DNA from: Alphaproteobacteria bacterium
GTDB taxonomy: Bacteria; Myxococcota_A; UBA796; GCA-2862545
Assembly: GCA_020632915.1 (NCBI GenBank)
Contig: JACKEP010000017.1
Location: 1-64,000 of the forward strand
Direction: 5' to 3'
DNA length: 64,000 bases
In this document: in pieces, positions 33,539-44,506 of the stretch
How positions within the stretch are numbered: position 1 is the first letter of the stretch
Layout: each line of letters begins with the position of its first letter
Position numbers and translations under genes: made by a program
Notes under the pieces: generated by a model
Database searches by the model: none
The model's input: only the letters and a program-made list of their open reading frames with translations
What the model was told of the DNA's origin: nothing

Positions 33539-34968
33539 GGCGCCTCCACCTGGCAGTCTGCGTCGGTCGCCCGGGCGCGGGCCACCCCGGCGAGCGGCGG
33601 GCACCCCGCGACGTCCCCGCCGGTGTTGGCGTCGGCGCCGGCGCCGAACACCACGTCGTCGAGCTGAAGGGTCCAGCCCGCCTCCACCACGATCGCGGGC
33701 TCGACGGACTGGTTCGCCGTCCAGCGCCCTCCCGCGAGGGATGCCGCGCTCGGCGCGTCGGTGTCGCCGGTCAGGCGCAGCAGGGCGCGCGTGGGTCCGT
33801 TGCCGGTGACCGTGACGTCGACCATGCGCAGCGACGAAGGCAACCGGTCCGACGTCACGGCGATCATCGCCGTGCCCGCTGCCTCGTCGCCCTCGAAGCT
33901 GTCGCCGAACAGGCCCGCGCGCAGGCCGCTGCCGCCCAGGGTGAGCATGCCGCCCGCGGTGGACGACACGGCACGGGACCAGCGGTTGGCGATGGAGACG
34001 AACGAGCCCTCGCGCTGCGCGCGTCCCCACCGCACCACCGACATCCCGGCGACGGTCTCGTCGAACACGTTGTCGACCAGGATGGCCACGCCGTGGCCCC
34101 ACGTCGAGGACGCGCCGCCCAGGAGACCACCGGTCGAGGCCGCCCCGAGCACCCAGCGGTTCTGCGCGACGACGAGCCGCCGCGCCTCGGCGTCGACCGT
34201 GCTGCCGCGTCCCGTGCCGATCGTGCTGCGCACGATCACGACCTCGCCCACCGGGACAGCCTCCAGCAGCCCGCCCTCGCGGCTCGCCGTCATGTCGACA
34301 TCCACCAGCGCGAGCTGGCTGTCGTCTTCCGGGCGCCAGATCCCCCGGTTGTCCTCCTGGCGGAGGCTGAGATCGACGAGCGTGAGCCGGGCGGCCGCCG
34401 CGAGCGCGCCGGCACCGCCTCCTGACGGGTGGTGCAGCACCACCTCCGCGCCCCAGGACGCGGGCCCCAGCACGACGTGCTGCCCGACGGTGAGGAGCGT
34501 GGGGCGCGGCCAGGTGCCGGGGCACAGCAGCACCACCGGGTCGTCGGAGGTGGCGTCAGCAGCCGCTTGCAGCGACGCGTGGGCGACGCCCCCACGCCAC
34601 GCGACGGCCGGCTCCCCACAGTTCAGGCCCGCGGCGCGCGCCGCCACCTGCGCCGCGCCGACGGCGTCGATCTCCGCCTGCAACCGTTCCTGCGTGTCCT
34701 GGAGCACCTCACGACCGAGCACCCAGAGCGGCTCTGCCGGCCACGCGCGCGACGGCGTCAGATCCAGCGGCGCGGGCGCGGCCCCGTCGGTGTCGCCGTC
34801 GGTGTCGCCGGGGTCCGTGTCGTCGGCGTCCAGGGTGTCCGGGGTGTCCGTGTCGGCGACGTCGGTGTCGGGCACGTCGGTGTCGTGCCCGTCGGCGTCC
34901 TTGGCCGGACCGGGCGCGCAGGCCAGCGCCGCCAGGCACGCCGCGACACGGAGTCTCCGAACACGCAT
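33535..34968 (-). CDS. Tandem paralogue lipoprotein, third of array
   Basis: A 477-residue predicted lipoprotein (VAACLAALAC) with an Asp-Thr linker (HDTDVPDTDVADTDTPDTLD). Shared blocks: LDLTPSRAWPAEPLW, LQAEIDAVGAAQ, AWRGGVAHASLQAA (WRGG instead of WRDG), VVLLCPGTWPRPTL, GPASWG, rungs LTLVDLSL, LALVDVDMTAS, RRLVVAQNRWVLG, VAILVDNVFDE, FVSIANRW, and GADANTGGDVAGCPPL. Function unknown; right-handed beta-helix inferred. ATG 34968 follows GGGGGGAG; TACGCT at 34986-34991 is the probable -10. It shares a transcript with the fourth member. Confidence 0.78.
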   Translation of the reverse strand: MRVRRLRVAACLAALACAPGPAKDADGHDTDVPDTDVADTDTPDTLDADDTDPGDTDGDTDGAAPAPLDLTPSRAWPAEPLWVLGREVLQDTQERLQAEIDAVGAAQVAARAAGLNCGEPAVAWRGGVAHASLQAAADATSDDPVVLLCPGTWPRPTLLTVGQHVVLGPASWGAEVVLHHPSGGGAGALAAAARLTLVDLSLRQEDNRGIWRPEDDSQLALVDVDMTASREGGLLEAVPVGEVVIVRSTIGTGRGSTVDAEARRLVVAQNRWVLGAASTGGLLGGASSTWGHGVAILVDNVFDETVAGMSVVRWGRAQREGSFVSIANRWSRAVSSTAGGMLTLGGSGLRAGLFGDSFEGDEAAGTAMIAVTSDRLPSSLRMVDVTVTGNGPTRALLRLTGDTDAPSAASLAGGRWTANQSVEPAIVVEAGWTLQLDDVVFGAGADANTGGDVAGCPPLAGVARARATDADCQVEAP

Positions 34969-34985
34969 GGGCTCCCCCCGCGGGG

Positions 34986-34991
34986 AGCGTA
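34986..34991 (-). promoter_or_regulatory. Extended -10-like box TGC-TACGCT
   Basis: TACGCT preceded by TGC on the minus strand 18 nt before the ATG at 34968; same layout as at 32036. Confidence 0.4.
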
Positions 34992-35018
34992 GCAGCGAGC
35001 GCAGCGATCCAGCGCGCG

Positions 35019-36491
35019 TCACGGCGTGGCGACCTCACAGGTCGACGTCGTGACCACCACGCCGGTGACCCCGACCAGCGGTCCGCAGTTCGTGGCGTCC
35101 CCGCCCGTGTTCGCATCTGCGCCCGTGCCGAACAGGGTGTCTTCGAAGCGAACGGTCCACCCGAAGCCCACGCCGACCGCAGGCCCACGGGTGACGTTGC
35201 GGCGGAAGGCCCCGCGTACCCAGGACGCCTGACTCGAACCGCCGAACGGTCCCCGCAGGGCCAGGGCGTTCTGCGGATCGTCATGCCCCTCCACCGTCAC
35301 GTCGACAGCCCGAAAGGTCGAGGCCTCGTCCTGGGTGGTCAGGCGCAGCACGTCCGCCCCACCCAGCACGCCCCCCTCGTAGCGATCGCCGAACAGGCCG
35401 ACGTGGACGAGCCTGCCTTCGATGTCGACCACGGCGCCGCCGCCCGCAAGGTGCACGTCGCGCCAGGTGTTGCCGATGCTCACGAGCGTGCCGGAGCTGT
35501 TCGCGCTGCCCCACACGAGCGCCGAGCGGTCCGCCCCGACGCCCGCCATGGTGTTGTCGGCGAGCACCGCCAACGGATGGTCCGCCGTCGTCGGGTAGAC
35601 CGCGAGGACCTTCGTGGTGGCCGCGGGCGCCATCGCCAGGTCGTTCTGCGCCACCACCGCGACCAGCGACGACACGTGGAACAACGCGCCGCCCGCGCCC
35701 GTCACCGCACACCGCACCATGTCGAACTGGCCGATCTCGCCGCCGGGGTTCACGAGGGAACCGTTCTGCAGCACGTCGATGGCGGTGTCGATCAGCGACA
35801 GCCGTCCGGTGCGCGACCCTGCCCACACCCACGACGAGGCGTCGATCACCAGGGTGACCCCGGCCACCGTGAGCTGGGTGTCCCGCGTCAGACCGCCGCG
35901 GTTGACGTCGCTGCGGATCGCGACGTCCTGCCCCCACCGTGCCGGACCCACCCGCACCTGCTGGGCGGACCGCGTGAGCCCCGGCTGGCGGTAGATGCCC
36001 GGACACAGGAGCAGCACGGCGTCGCCCGTGACCCCGGCGAGCGCGTCGTCGACCGTCAGGAACGCGTTCAGATCGCGCCACACCATCGGCCCGTTGGAGC
36101 ACGGTCCTTGCACCCGCAGCGCGAGCTGGACCTGGGCGGCCGAGATCAGGTCGAGGTCCTCCTGCAGTCGGACCTCGGCGGAGGCGAGCGCGGCGGCTGC
36201 CTCGTCCCACAACGGCTCGCCCGCGTAGGACACCGACGGGGTCAGGCGCAAGCGCGGCGCCGACGGCGGCTGCACGTCCGTGTCCACGACGTCCGTGTCC
36301 GCTGCGTCCGTGTCCACGACCTCGGTGTCGACCCCGTCGGTGTCCACGACCTCGGTGTCGACCCCATCGGTGTCGGCCACGTCTGTGTCCGCGACGTCGG
36401 TGTCGACCGACGGCTCGTCGTCGCCCGGTGACGCGGCCCGGCACGCGGCCACGACGATGATCAGCGCGAGCCCCTCGAGCCAGCGTGTCAT
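35019..36491 (-). CDS. Tandem paralogue lipoprotein, second of array
   Basis: A 490-residue predicted lipoprotein (LALIIVVAAC) with the most regular Asp-Thr linker of the array (repeats of VDTDGVDTEV and ADTDVVDTDV). Shared blocks: LRLTPSVSYAGEPLWDEAAAALASAEVRLQEDLDLI, VWRDLNAFLTVDDAL, AVLLLCPGIYRQPGL, GPARWGQDVAIRSD, rungs LTVAGVTLVIDASS, LSLIDTAIDVLQNGS, FDMVRCAVTGAG, LAVLADNTMAG, LVSIGNTW, FRAVDVTVEGH, and GADANTGGDATNCGPL. Beta-helix fold inferred; function unknown. ATG 36491 follows GGGGAGGGCGC; TAGCCT at 36508-36513 is the probable -10. Confidence 0.78.
   Translation of the reverse strand: MTRWLEGLALIIVVAACRAASPGDDEPSVDTDVADTDVADTDGVDTEVVDTDGVDTEVVDTDAADTDVVDTDVQPPSAPRLRLTPSVSYAGEPLWDEAAAALASAEVRLQEDLDLISAAQVQLALRVQGPCSNGPMVWRDLNAFLTVDDALAGVTGDAVLLLCPGIYRQPGLTRSAQQVRVGPARWGQDVAIRSDVNRGGLTRDTQLTVAGVTLVIDASSWVWAGSRTGRLSLIDTAIDVLQNGSLVNPGGEIGQFDMVRCAVTGAGGALFHVSSLVAVVAQNDLAMAPAATTKVLAVYPTTADHPLAVLADNTMAGVGADRSALVWGSANSSGTLVSIGNTWRDVHLAGGGAVVDIEGRLVHVGLFGDRYEGGVLGGADVLRLTTQDEASTFRAVDVTVEGHDDPQNALALRGPFGGSSQASWVRGAFRRNVTRGPAVGVGFGWTVRFEDTLFGTGADANTGGDATNCGPLVGVTGVVVTTSTCEVATP
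36273..36412. repeat. GTCC/GTGTCGG-type tract coding a regular Asp-Thr linker
   Basis: Two near-identical 30 bp units (ACCTCGGTGTCGACCCC...GGTGTCCACG) and further GTGTCC/GTGTCG units encode the VDTDGVDTEV repeats of the lipoprotein ending at 35019. The direct repeats could recombine or slip. Confidence 0.75.
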
Positions 36492-36507
36492 GCGCCCTCC
36501 CCGACGG

Positions 36508-36513
36508 AGGCTA
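36508..36513 (-). promoter_or_regulatory. -10-like box TAGCCT
   Basis: TAGCCT on the minus strand, 17 nt before the ATG at 36491 and just before its GGGGAGG. Confidence 0.35.
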
Positions 36514-36565
36514 CCGCGCACGGTGCGTCCACCCCTGCGCAGATCGCGCGGAGCGTTCGACGCCA

Positions 36566-38020
36566 TCACGGCGCAGCGGCGGTGTCGTCGTCGGTGTCGA
36601 CAGCGCCGTCCGGCACCGCGCCCCGCGTGACGTCACACCCCCGACGGGTCCACACGAGGTCGACCCGACCCGCCAGCGGCACGCAGCGCGGCACGAAAGC
36701 GGCGGCGTTGCGGGTGCGTCCCTCCCCCACGTCGGTGTCGGACACGTTCACGGTCCACGAGCTCCGCGATGGCGCGACGATCGGTCCGCTGGTGAGGTTG
36801 CTGACGAAGCGGCCGCCGCGCACGTCCGCCGCCACCAGCCCAGCGGCCGGCCCGGTGAGCGACACGACGGGTCCGCGGGTGACGTTGGCCTCGACGTGCG
36901 CGTTCTGCACCACCAGGTGGCTCCCCTGGTCGATGGCGTCCCGTGACGCGTCGAAGCGCAGCCACGTGGCGCCGACCGTCTCGTTGCGCAGCACCGCGTC
37001 GCCGACGAACGCCGCGCGGATCGCGCCGGTGAGGCGGACCTGCGGATCGCCCCCGGCGATGCGGTTGCGCAGCCAGGTGTCGTCGACACTGACGAACGTG
37101 CCGAGCTCGCGGAACGTGCGCCACGTCACGATCCCCTCACGGGTGACCGCACCCTGGAACACATTGCGCGCGCTGACGAACGACGGCGGCGTCTCGTACG
37201 CGGGGCTCACGCCCTCGGCCCCGTCCGCGGTGACGTCGACGAGCACGCTGCGCGACACGGTGTCCTTGTCCCACGCGTTGCCCCACAGCACCACGTCGTG
37301 GGCGTCGCCCTGCAGGATCGGGCCGAAGCCGAGGTGGGCGGTCGACCCGACCACGGTGACCGACCGGGCGTAGTACGCCACGACGAGCCCGCTGGCGCCC
37401 GGCGTCATCCCCACCCGCCACAGGTCGAGGCGCGCGTCGATGTCGACCACCACCAGGGCGTCGTCCTCCGGGGCCACCAGCTCGAGGTCGACCAGCGTGA
37501 GGTGGGTGCCTCGCCCCACGCGGCGCAGCGTGGTGTCGGCGACGAGCGTGGGACGCTGCCCGTCGGCGACCGGCGCCACGACGCGGCGCTCCTGGACGGA
37601 GAAGGTGGGTGGGACCGCGTAGGTGCCGGGGCACAAGAGCACCACGGCGTCGGGGGCGCGCTGCTGCACAGCGGCGGCCAGCGACGGGAACGGCGCGCCG
37701 TCGCGCCACACCTGAGCCTCGCCGTCGCAGGGATCGCGCGTGGCGGCGTGCACCTGGACCCGCGCCGCGGCGATGCGCGCGAGGACGTCGACCACGTCGG
37801 CGCGCACGTCCGTGAGGCGATCGACCGCCGTGTCCCAGGCCGGCTCGTCGGTCACCCGTCCCCGGGACGGCACCGGGAGCTGGTCGTCGGTGAGCTCGGG
37901 CCCGAGCGCTCCGACGGGCGGGTCGGTGTCGTCGACGCGCGGCACGTCCTGCGGCGGCGTCGGGGCGACACACCCCGCACCGCACGCGACGACCCACGCT
38001 GCCGCGGTCCACGCCCGCAC
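36566..38020 (-). CDS. Tandem paralogue lipoprotein, first and most divergent of array
   Basis: A 484-residue predicted lipoprotein (AWVVACGAGC; two Cys candidates). It has no long Asp-Thr linker after the lipobox but ends with VDTDDDTAAAP, a short Asp-Thr tail. Shared blocks are weaker: RGRVTDEPAWDTAVDRLTDV, VWRDGAPFPSLAAAV, AVVLLCPGTYAVPPTF, then rungs LTLVDLELVAPEDDAL, LVVVDIDARLDLWRVG, VTVVGSTAHLG, FVSVDDTWLRNRI and VVQNAHVEANVTRGPVVSLTG. A beta-helix is inferred. GTG 38020 is chosen because GGAGG lies five bases upstream; TACCGT at 38038-38043 is the probable -10. It follows uvrB closely. Confidence 0.75.
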   Translation of the reverse strand: MRAWTAAAWVVACGAGCVAPTPPQDVPRVDDTDPPVGALGPELTDDQLPVPSRGRVTDEPAWDTAVDRLTDVRADVVDVLARIAAARVQVHAATRDPCDGEAQVWRDGAPFPSLAAAVQQRAPDAVVLLCPGTYAVPPTFSVQERRVVAPVADGQRPTLVADTTLRRVGRGTHLTLVDLELVAPEDDALVVVDIDARLDLWRVGMTPGASGLVVAYYARSVTVVGSTAHLGFGPILQGDAHDVVLWGNAWDKDTVSRSVLVDVTADGAEGVSPAYETPPSFVSARNVFQGAVTREGIVTWRTFRELGTFVSVDDTWLRNRIAGGDPQVRLTGAIRAAFVGDAVLRNETVGATWLRFDASRDAIDQGSHLVVQNAHVEANVTRGPVVSLTGPAAGLVAADVRGGRFVSNLTSGPIVAPSRSSWTVNVSDTDVGEGRTRNAAAFVPRCVPLAGRVDLVWTRRGCDVTRGAVPDGAVDTDDDTAAAP

Positions 38021-38056
38021 GCCCACCTCCGGCCCGCACGGTAGCCGCGGCCGGAC

Positions 38057-40138
<2,082 letters not shown>

Positions 40139-40238
40139 GGGACCTCCAGGTCCGTGGACGTATCGCGGCGGGGTGCGCGAGGCGGCGGGGCTGGTGACAG
40201 GGTGGTGGCGGCAGGGAGTGCCGTCGCAGGAGGCGTCG

Positions 40239-41558
40239 ATGGCTCGCCGCCGGCAGGCCGTTTCCACCGTGCTCCTCGTCCTCGCGCTGCTGGCGGGGTT
40301 CGCGTGGTGGCGCCTGCGCGCCTCCCAGGGCGGCCCGGGCGACGACGCCCTGGGCCCGAGCCGGACCGAGCGCGGGCGTGTCCGGGTGCAGGCGCCGCCG
40401 CCGCCTCGGCTGGAGGTGCCCCGCCCGAAGGCGCCGCGCGGCGCGCTCACCGTGCGCGTGGGCGACCCGAAGCGCTGGCACCCGGCGATCACGATGGGGT
40501 GGGACATCCCCCAGGCCGAGGACTACTGGCCGCGGCGTGACGAGGTGCCGTGGCCCGATCTGCCCAGCGTGGACGCGCTGCAGGACCTGGCCGACGCGGC
40601 GGCCCGCTACGACGTCTTCGACCCCCACTTCGCCGAGGCCCTGCGTCACTTCCTCGACGTGCTGCCCGCCGACCACGTGATCGGCGACGACGCCATGGTG
40701 GACGTCGACGACCCCTGGGCGCTGCTGCACGCCATGGAGGCCGAGCGCGTCGCGGGCATCACGGCCTGGTTCGAGACCGACGCCGGCACGCCGCGGGATC
40801 TGCTCGATCTGCTCGACGGGGCCCGGACCCGCGCCCAGACCCTCGTCGATCGGTTCGGCGGCGACCCCGTGGCCGACTTCGCGCGGCTGCAGCTGCTCGA
40901 GCTGGCGGCGATGGACCTGAGCAGCAACGGCCAGGCCCCGTCGATCGCGGACCCGGAGCAGACCGCCGCGACCCTGCAGGACCTCCTCGACGAGGCGACG
41001 GACCCGCTGGTGGTCGAGGCCGCCGCCGGGGTGGCGGCGATGCTGGAGCCGGGCGCGCTGCACCCCGACGACACCGTCGCGGTGATCGACGCGGCCCAGT
41101 CCCGCTTGAGCGACCTGCCGCCCGACCTGCGGCAGGCCCTGGCCCGCGGCGCGCTGGCCCAGGCCTTCGCCATCGACGACCTCGACCGCGCCGCCGACTG
41201 GACCGACGTGCTCGCCACCGCCATCCCCACCGCCGACGCCGACCCCGAGGCGCTCGATCCCGCCGTCGACGTCGACGCCGCCCGCGGTCAGCTCGCGGCC
41301 CGGGGACGCGGCACGCCCGCCACCTGGCAGGCCGAGCTCGTGGCGGCCGTGTGGCGCTGCCACGACGCGCAGCCGATCACCGCCACCACGCACACCACCG
41401 CCCGCTGGGACCGCGGCTGGCAGTGGTCGGACCTCACGCCCGAGGACGCAGCGCTGGGCACCTGCCTGGCGGGGTCGCGGTGGACGCTGGAGCCCGACGT
41501 CGCCGAGCTCGCGCTGACCGTGGCCGTCGACGTGCCCAGGCCAGACCCGCCGCGGTAG
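40239..41558 (+). CDS. Membrane-anchored protein of unknown function
   Basis: A 439-residue protein with one N-terminal membrane segment ([19 protein letters not shown]) and a Pro-rich stretch ([15 protein letters not shown]), so the bulk is periplasmic. The middle (about residues 110-330) is strongly alpha-helical and acidic, with repeated helices such as [31 protein letters not shown] and [22 protein letters not shown], suggesting a helical-repeat fold. Two Cys (WRCHD, GTCLAG) lie near the end. No family recognised. ATG is set by AGGAGG. The TAG stop is part of the TAGACT box that probably serves the DUF1592 gene downstream. Confidence 0.65.
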   Translation: MARRRQAVSTVLLVLALLAGFAWWRLRASQGGPGDDALGPSRTERGRVRVQAPPPPRLEVPRPKAPRGALTVRVGDPKRWHPAITMGWDIPQAEDYWPRRDEVPWPDLPSVDALQDLADAAARYDVFDPHFAEALRHFLDVLPADHVIGDDAMVDVDDPWALLHAMEAERVAGITAWFETDAGTPRDLLDLLDGARTRAQTLVDRFGGDPVADFARLQLLELAAMDLSSNGQAPSIADPEQTAATLQDLLDEATDPLVVEAAAGVAAMLEPGALHPDDTVAVIDAAQSRLSDLPPDLRQALARGALAQAFAIDDLDRAADWTDVLATAIPTADADPEALDPAVDVDAARGQLAARGRGTPATWQAELVAAVWRCHDAQPITATTHTTARWDRGWQWSDLTPEDAALGTCLAGSRWTLEPDVAELALTVAVDVPRPDPPR

Positions 41559-41561
41559 ACT
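41556..41561 (+). promoter_or_regulatory. -10-like box TAGACT overlapping a stop codon
   Basis: TAGACT begins with the TAG stop of the preceding gene and lies 33 nt before the ATG at 41595. The same hexamer precedes the gene at 11802. Confidence 0.4.
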
Positions 41562-41594
41562 GGCCGCGCCCGTCCACCTCGCACCCCAAGGCCC

Positions 41595-43193
41595 ATGCGG
41601 ACCGTCTCGCCCTTCGTGCTGCCGCTGTGGCTGGGGATCGCCTGCGCGACCCCCGTCGAGGTGCCGACCGACACCTTCGACGCGGCGCCCCCGGTGCTCC
41701 GTCGCCTGACCCAGTCCCAGGTGGAGCACGCGGTCCGCGATCTGTTCGGCGCCGACGTGTACGTGCCGGCCGACCTCGACGCCGCGCTGCGGGTCGACGG
41801 GCTGGAGGCGATCGGCACGGCGCGGATCGCGGTGAGCCCCCGCGGCGTCGAGCGCTACGAGGCGGCGGCGTTCGCGGTCGCGCGCCAGGCCCTCGACGCG
41901 ACCCACCGCGCGGCCATCGTGCCGTGCAGCCCCGCGGCGGCCGACGACGCCGGGTGCGCCGCACAGGTGATCCGCACGGTCGGTCGGCGCGTGTGGCGGC
42001 GTCCCCTCACCGACGCCGAGGTCGACGGGCTCGTCGCGGTCGCGGTCGCGGCCGGTCGCGCCTACGCCGATGCCGACGAAGGGCTCGTCTACGGCGTCGC
42101 GGGCCTGCTGCAGTCGCCGTGGTTCCTGATGCGACCGGAGCCCGGCGCCGACGATCCGGCGGTCCCCGGGGCGCGCGTCTACGACGGCTACGCGCTCGCC
42201 AGCCGCCTGTCGTTCTTCCTGTGGGACACGATCCCCGACGACGCGCTCCTCGACGCAGCCGCCCGCGGCGACCTGTCCACCGACGACGGGGTCGACGCCC
42301 AGGTCGTCCGCATGGTGGCCGACCCCCGCGCCCACGACGGCCTGCGCGCCTGGGCCGCCGACCTGATGCAGCTGTCCAACCTCAAGGACGTGCGCAAGGA
42401 CACCACCGTCTACCCGACGTGGACCGACGACCTCGCTGCCTCCGCGGGCGAGCAGGTGCTCCGCAGCTTCGAGGACCAGGTCTTCACCCTCGACGCCGAC
42501 CTCGGGGGCCTGCTGACGTCGCGGCGGCTGGCGGTCGACCCCGGCCTCGCCCGCGCCTACGGCGTCGCGGCGCCGGTCCGCGAGGGCTTCGGGGTGGTCC
42601 GCCTGCCCGACGACAGCGAACGGGTGGGCCTGCTCGGTCAGCTCGGTTTCCTCGCCCTGCACGCGCACGCCGCGTCGTCGAGCGCCACGCTGCGCGGCCG
42701 CTTCGTGCGCGAGGCGCTGCTCTGCGAGACGATCGATCCGCCGCCCCCCGGCGTGAACACCACCATCCCCGAGCCGTCCCCGGACGCTCCCACCCTGCGC
42801 GACCGCGTGGCGGCCCACCTCGACAACCCCAGCTGCGCCGGCTGCCACGCCCGCATGGACCCGCTGGGCCTCGCACTCGAGCAGTTCGACGGCGCGGGCG
42901 CGTTCCGCACCGAGGAGGGCGGCGCCACCATCGACGTGCGCGGGACCCTCGACGACGTCGACTTCGTCGGCGCCTCCGGGCTGGCCGACGCGGTCCGCGC
43001 CCACCCGGCGTTCGTGCCGTGCCTCGTCGAGCAGGTCACCCGCTACGCGCTGGGTCGTCCGCTCACCGACGCCGATCGCCCCGCGCTGGCGGCCCTGGTG
43101 ACGGCCTTCGAGGCCCACGGTCGACGGCTTCAGCCGCTGTGGATGGACCTCGCCCAGAGCCCGCTGTTCCGCCGGGTCGGGGAGGTCGAGTGA
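41595..43193 (+). CDS. DUF1592-family haem-type lipoprotein (module 2)
   Basis: A 532-residue predicted lipoprotein (VLPLWLGIAC). It has the family order without the carbohydrate-binding insert of module 1: a DUF1587-like start (LRRLTQSQVEHAVRDLFGADV), DUF1595 (CAAQVIRTVGRRVWRRPLTDAEVDGL), DUF1592 (YALASRLSFFLWDTIPDDALLDAAARG), DUF1588 with NPSCAGCHARMDPLGLALEQFDGAG containing the CxxCH haem motif, and DUF1585 at the end (FVPCLVEQVTRYALGRPL). Function not established. It is coupled by GTGA to the DUF1552 gene. The start ATG lies behind CCCCAAGG, a weak ribosome binding site. Confidence 0.92.
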   Translation: MRTVSPFVLPLWLGIACATPVEVPTDTFDAAPPVLRRLTQSQVEHAVRDLFGADVYVPADLDAALRVDGLEAIGTARIAVSPRGVERYEAAAFAVARQALDATHRAAIVPCSPAAADDAGCAAQVIRTVGRRVWRRPLTDAEVDGLVAVAVAAGRAYADADEGLVYGVAGLLQSPWFLMRPEPGADDPAVPGARVYDGYALASRLSFFLWDTIPDDALLDAAARGDLSTDDGVDAQVVRMVADPRAHDGLRAWAADLMQLSNLKDVRKDTTVYPTWTDDLAASAGEQVLRSFEDQVFTLDADLGGLLTSRRLAVDPGLARAYGVAAPVREGFGVVRLPDDSERVGLLGQLGFLALHAHAASSSATLRGRFVREALLCETIDPPPPGVNTTIPEPSPDAPTLRDRVAAHLDNPSCAGCHARMDPLGLALEQFDGAGAFRTEEGGATIDVRGTLDDVDFVGASGLADAVRAHPAFVPCLVEQVTRYALGRPLTDADRPALAALVTAFEAHGRRLQPLWMDLAQSPLFRRVGEVE

Positions 43194-44506
43194 GGACGAT
43201 CGACCGGCGCACGCTGCTGCGGGGCCTGTTCGGGGGGGCGGCCGTCTCGGTGGCCCTGCCCCCGCTCGCGTGCCTGCTCGACAGCCACGGCACGGCCTGG
43301 GCCGACGGCACGGCGTTCCCGCGACGGTTCCTGCAGTGGACGTGGGGCGACGGCGTGGTGCCCGCGCGCTGGGTGCCATCGACCACGGGTGCCGGTGCCG
43401 ACTGGGTGCTGTCCGACGCGCTCGCGCCGCTGGTCGACCACAAGGCGCGGCTCGCGGTGCTCAGCGGCCTGGAGGTCAAGGCCCCCGACAAGGCCGTGCC
43501 CCACTGGTCGGGGTTCATGCCCCTGCTCACCGGGGAGCCGCTCCAGGGCGTCGACGACGACTTCACGCCGGTGGCCCCCACCCTCGATCAGCGCGTGGCC
43601 ACCGAGATCGCCGGCACCACACCCTTCCGCAGCCTGGAGCTGGGCGCCCTCGACGACACCCCGGTGTCCTACAACGGCACCTACAGCCCCAACCCGCCCG
43701 AGCGCGACCCGGTCGCCCTGTACGACCGGCTGTTCGGCCCCACGTTCCGCGACCCGGCCGACGCCGACGCACCGCTGGACCCGTCCCTGGCGCTGCGCCA
43801 GAGCCTGCTCGACGTGGTGGGCGGGCACGTCACCGATCTGCAGCGCTCGCTGGGCGCCGACGATCGCGCCCGCCTCGACCAGCACCTGACGGGCCTGCGC
43901 GACCTGGAGCTGCGCCTGGCCCGCCTGGCCGAAGGACCGGCCGACCTCGCGGCGTGCCGGCGGCCCTCGGCGCCCGCCGACGCCACCGGGCTGACCGATC
44001 CCTTCGCGCGTCACGCCGCGCTGGTCGACGTCCTGTCCCTGGCCCTCGCCTGCGACCTCACCCGCGTGGCGACGATGTGCTTCCTGCCGCCGGTCAACCC
44101 CTACCAGTTCCCCGGCACGCCCGACGCGCACCACCAGCTCACCCACAGCGAGGCCGGCGAGCAGCCGCTCGTGCACGCCACGACCGTACGCACGATGGAG
44201 GCGTTCGCCACCTTCCTCGACGCGCTCGCGGCGGTGCCGGAGGGCGACGGCAGCGTGCTCGACCACGCCCTGGTGCTCGCCACCACCGACTGCGCCCACG
44301 GGCAGGTCCACGCCTACACCGACTGGCCCGTGCTGCTGGCCGGTGGCGCCGATGGCGCGCTGCGCACCGATCGCCACGTCCGCAGCGCCGGCGGCAACGC
44401 GTCGGCGGTGGCGCTCACGGTGATGCACGCGCTCGGCCTGCGGGCCCCGAGCTTCGGCAGCGGCGACCTGCGGGTCACGGCACCCGTCACCGACGTGCTC
44501 GGATGA
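43190..44506 (+). CDS. DUF1552 family protein with Tat-like signal (module 2)
   Basis: A 438-residue protein with N-terminus VRTIDRRTLLRGLFGGAAVSVALP, a twin-arginine signal. The mature part follows DUF1552: RRFLQWTWGDGVVPARW, LAVLSGLEVK, LSLALACDLTRVATMCFLP, HHQLTHSEAGE and LDHALVLATTDCAHGQVH. It has the same length as the module 1 copy but is divergent in sequence. GTG is set by GGAGG; both ends overlap neighbours (GTGA upstream, ATGA downstream), so DUF1592, DUF1552 and the next lipoprotein form one coupled operon. Confidence 0.92.
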   Translation: MRTIDRRTLLRGLFGGAAVSVALPPLACLLDSHGTAWADGTAFPRRFLQWTWGDGVVPARWVPSTTGAGADWVLSDALAPLVDHKARLAVLSGLEVKAPDKAVPHWSGFMPLLTGEPLQGVDDDFTPVAPTLDQRVATEIAGTTPFRSLELGALDDTPVSYNGTYSPNPPERDPVALYDRLFGPTFRDPADADAPLDPSLALRQSLLDVVGGHVTDLQRSLGADDRARLDQHLTGLRDLELRLARLAEGPADLAACRRPSAPADATGLTDPFARHAALVDVLSLALACDLTRVATMCFLPPVNPYQFPGTPDAHHQLTHSEAGEQPLVHATTVRTMEAFATFLDALAAVPEGDGSVLDHALVLATTDCAHGQVHAYTDWPVLLAGGADGALRTDRHVRSAGGNASAVALTVMHALGLRAPSFGSGDLRVTAPVTDVLG

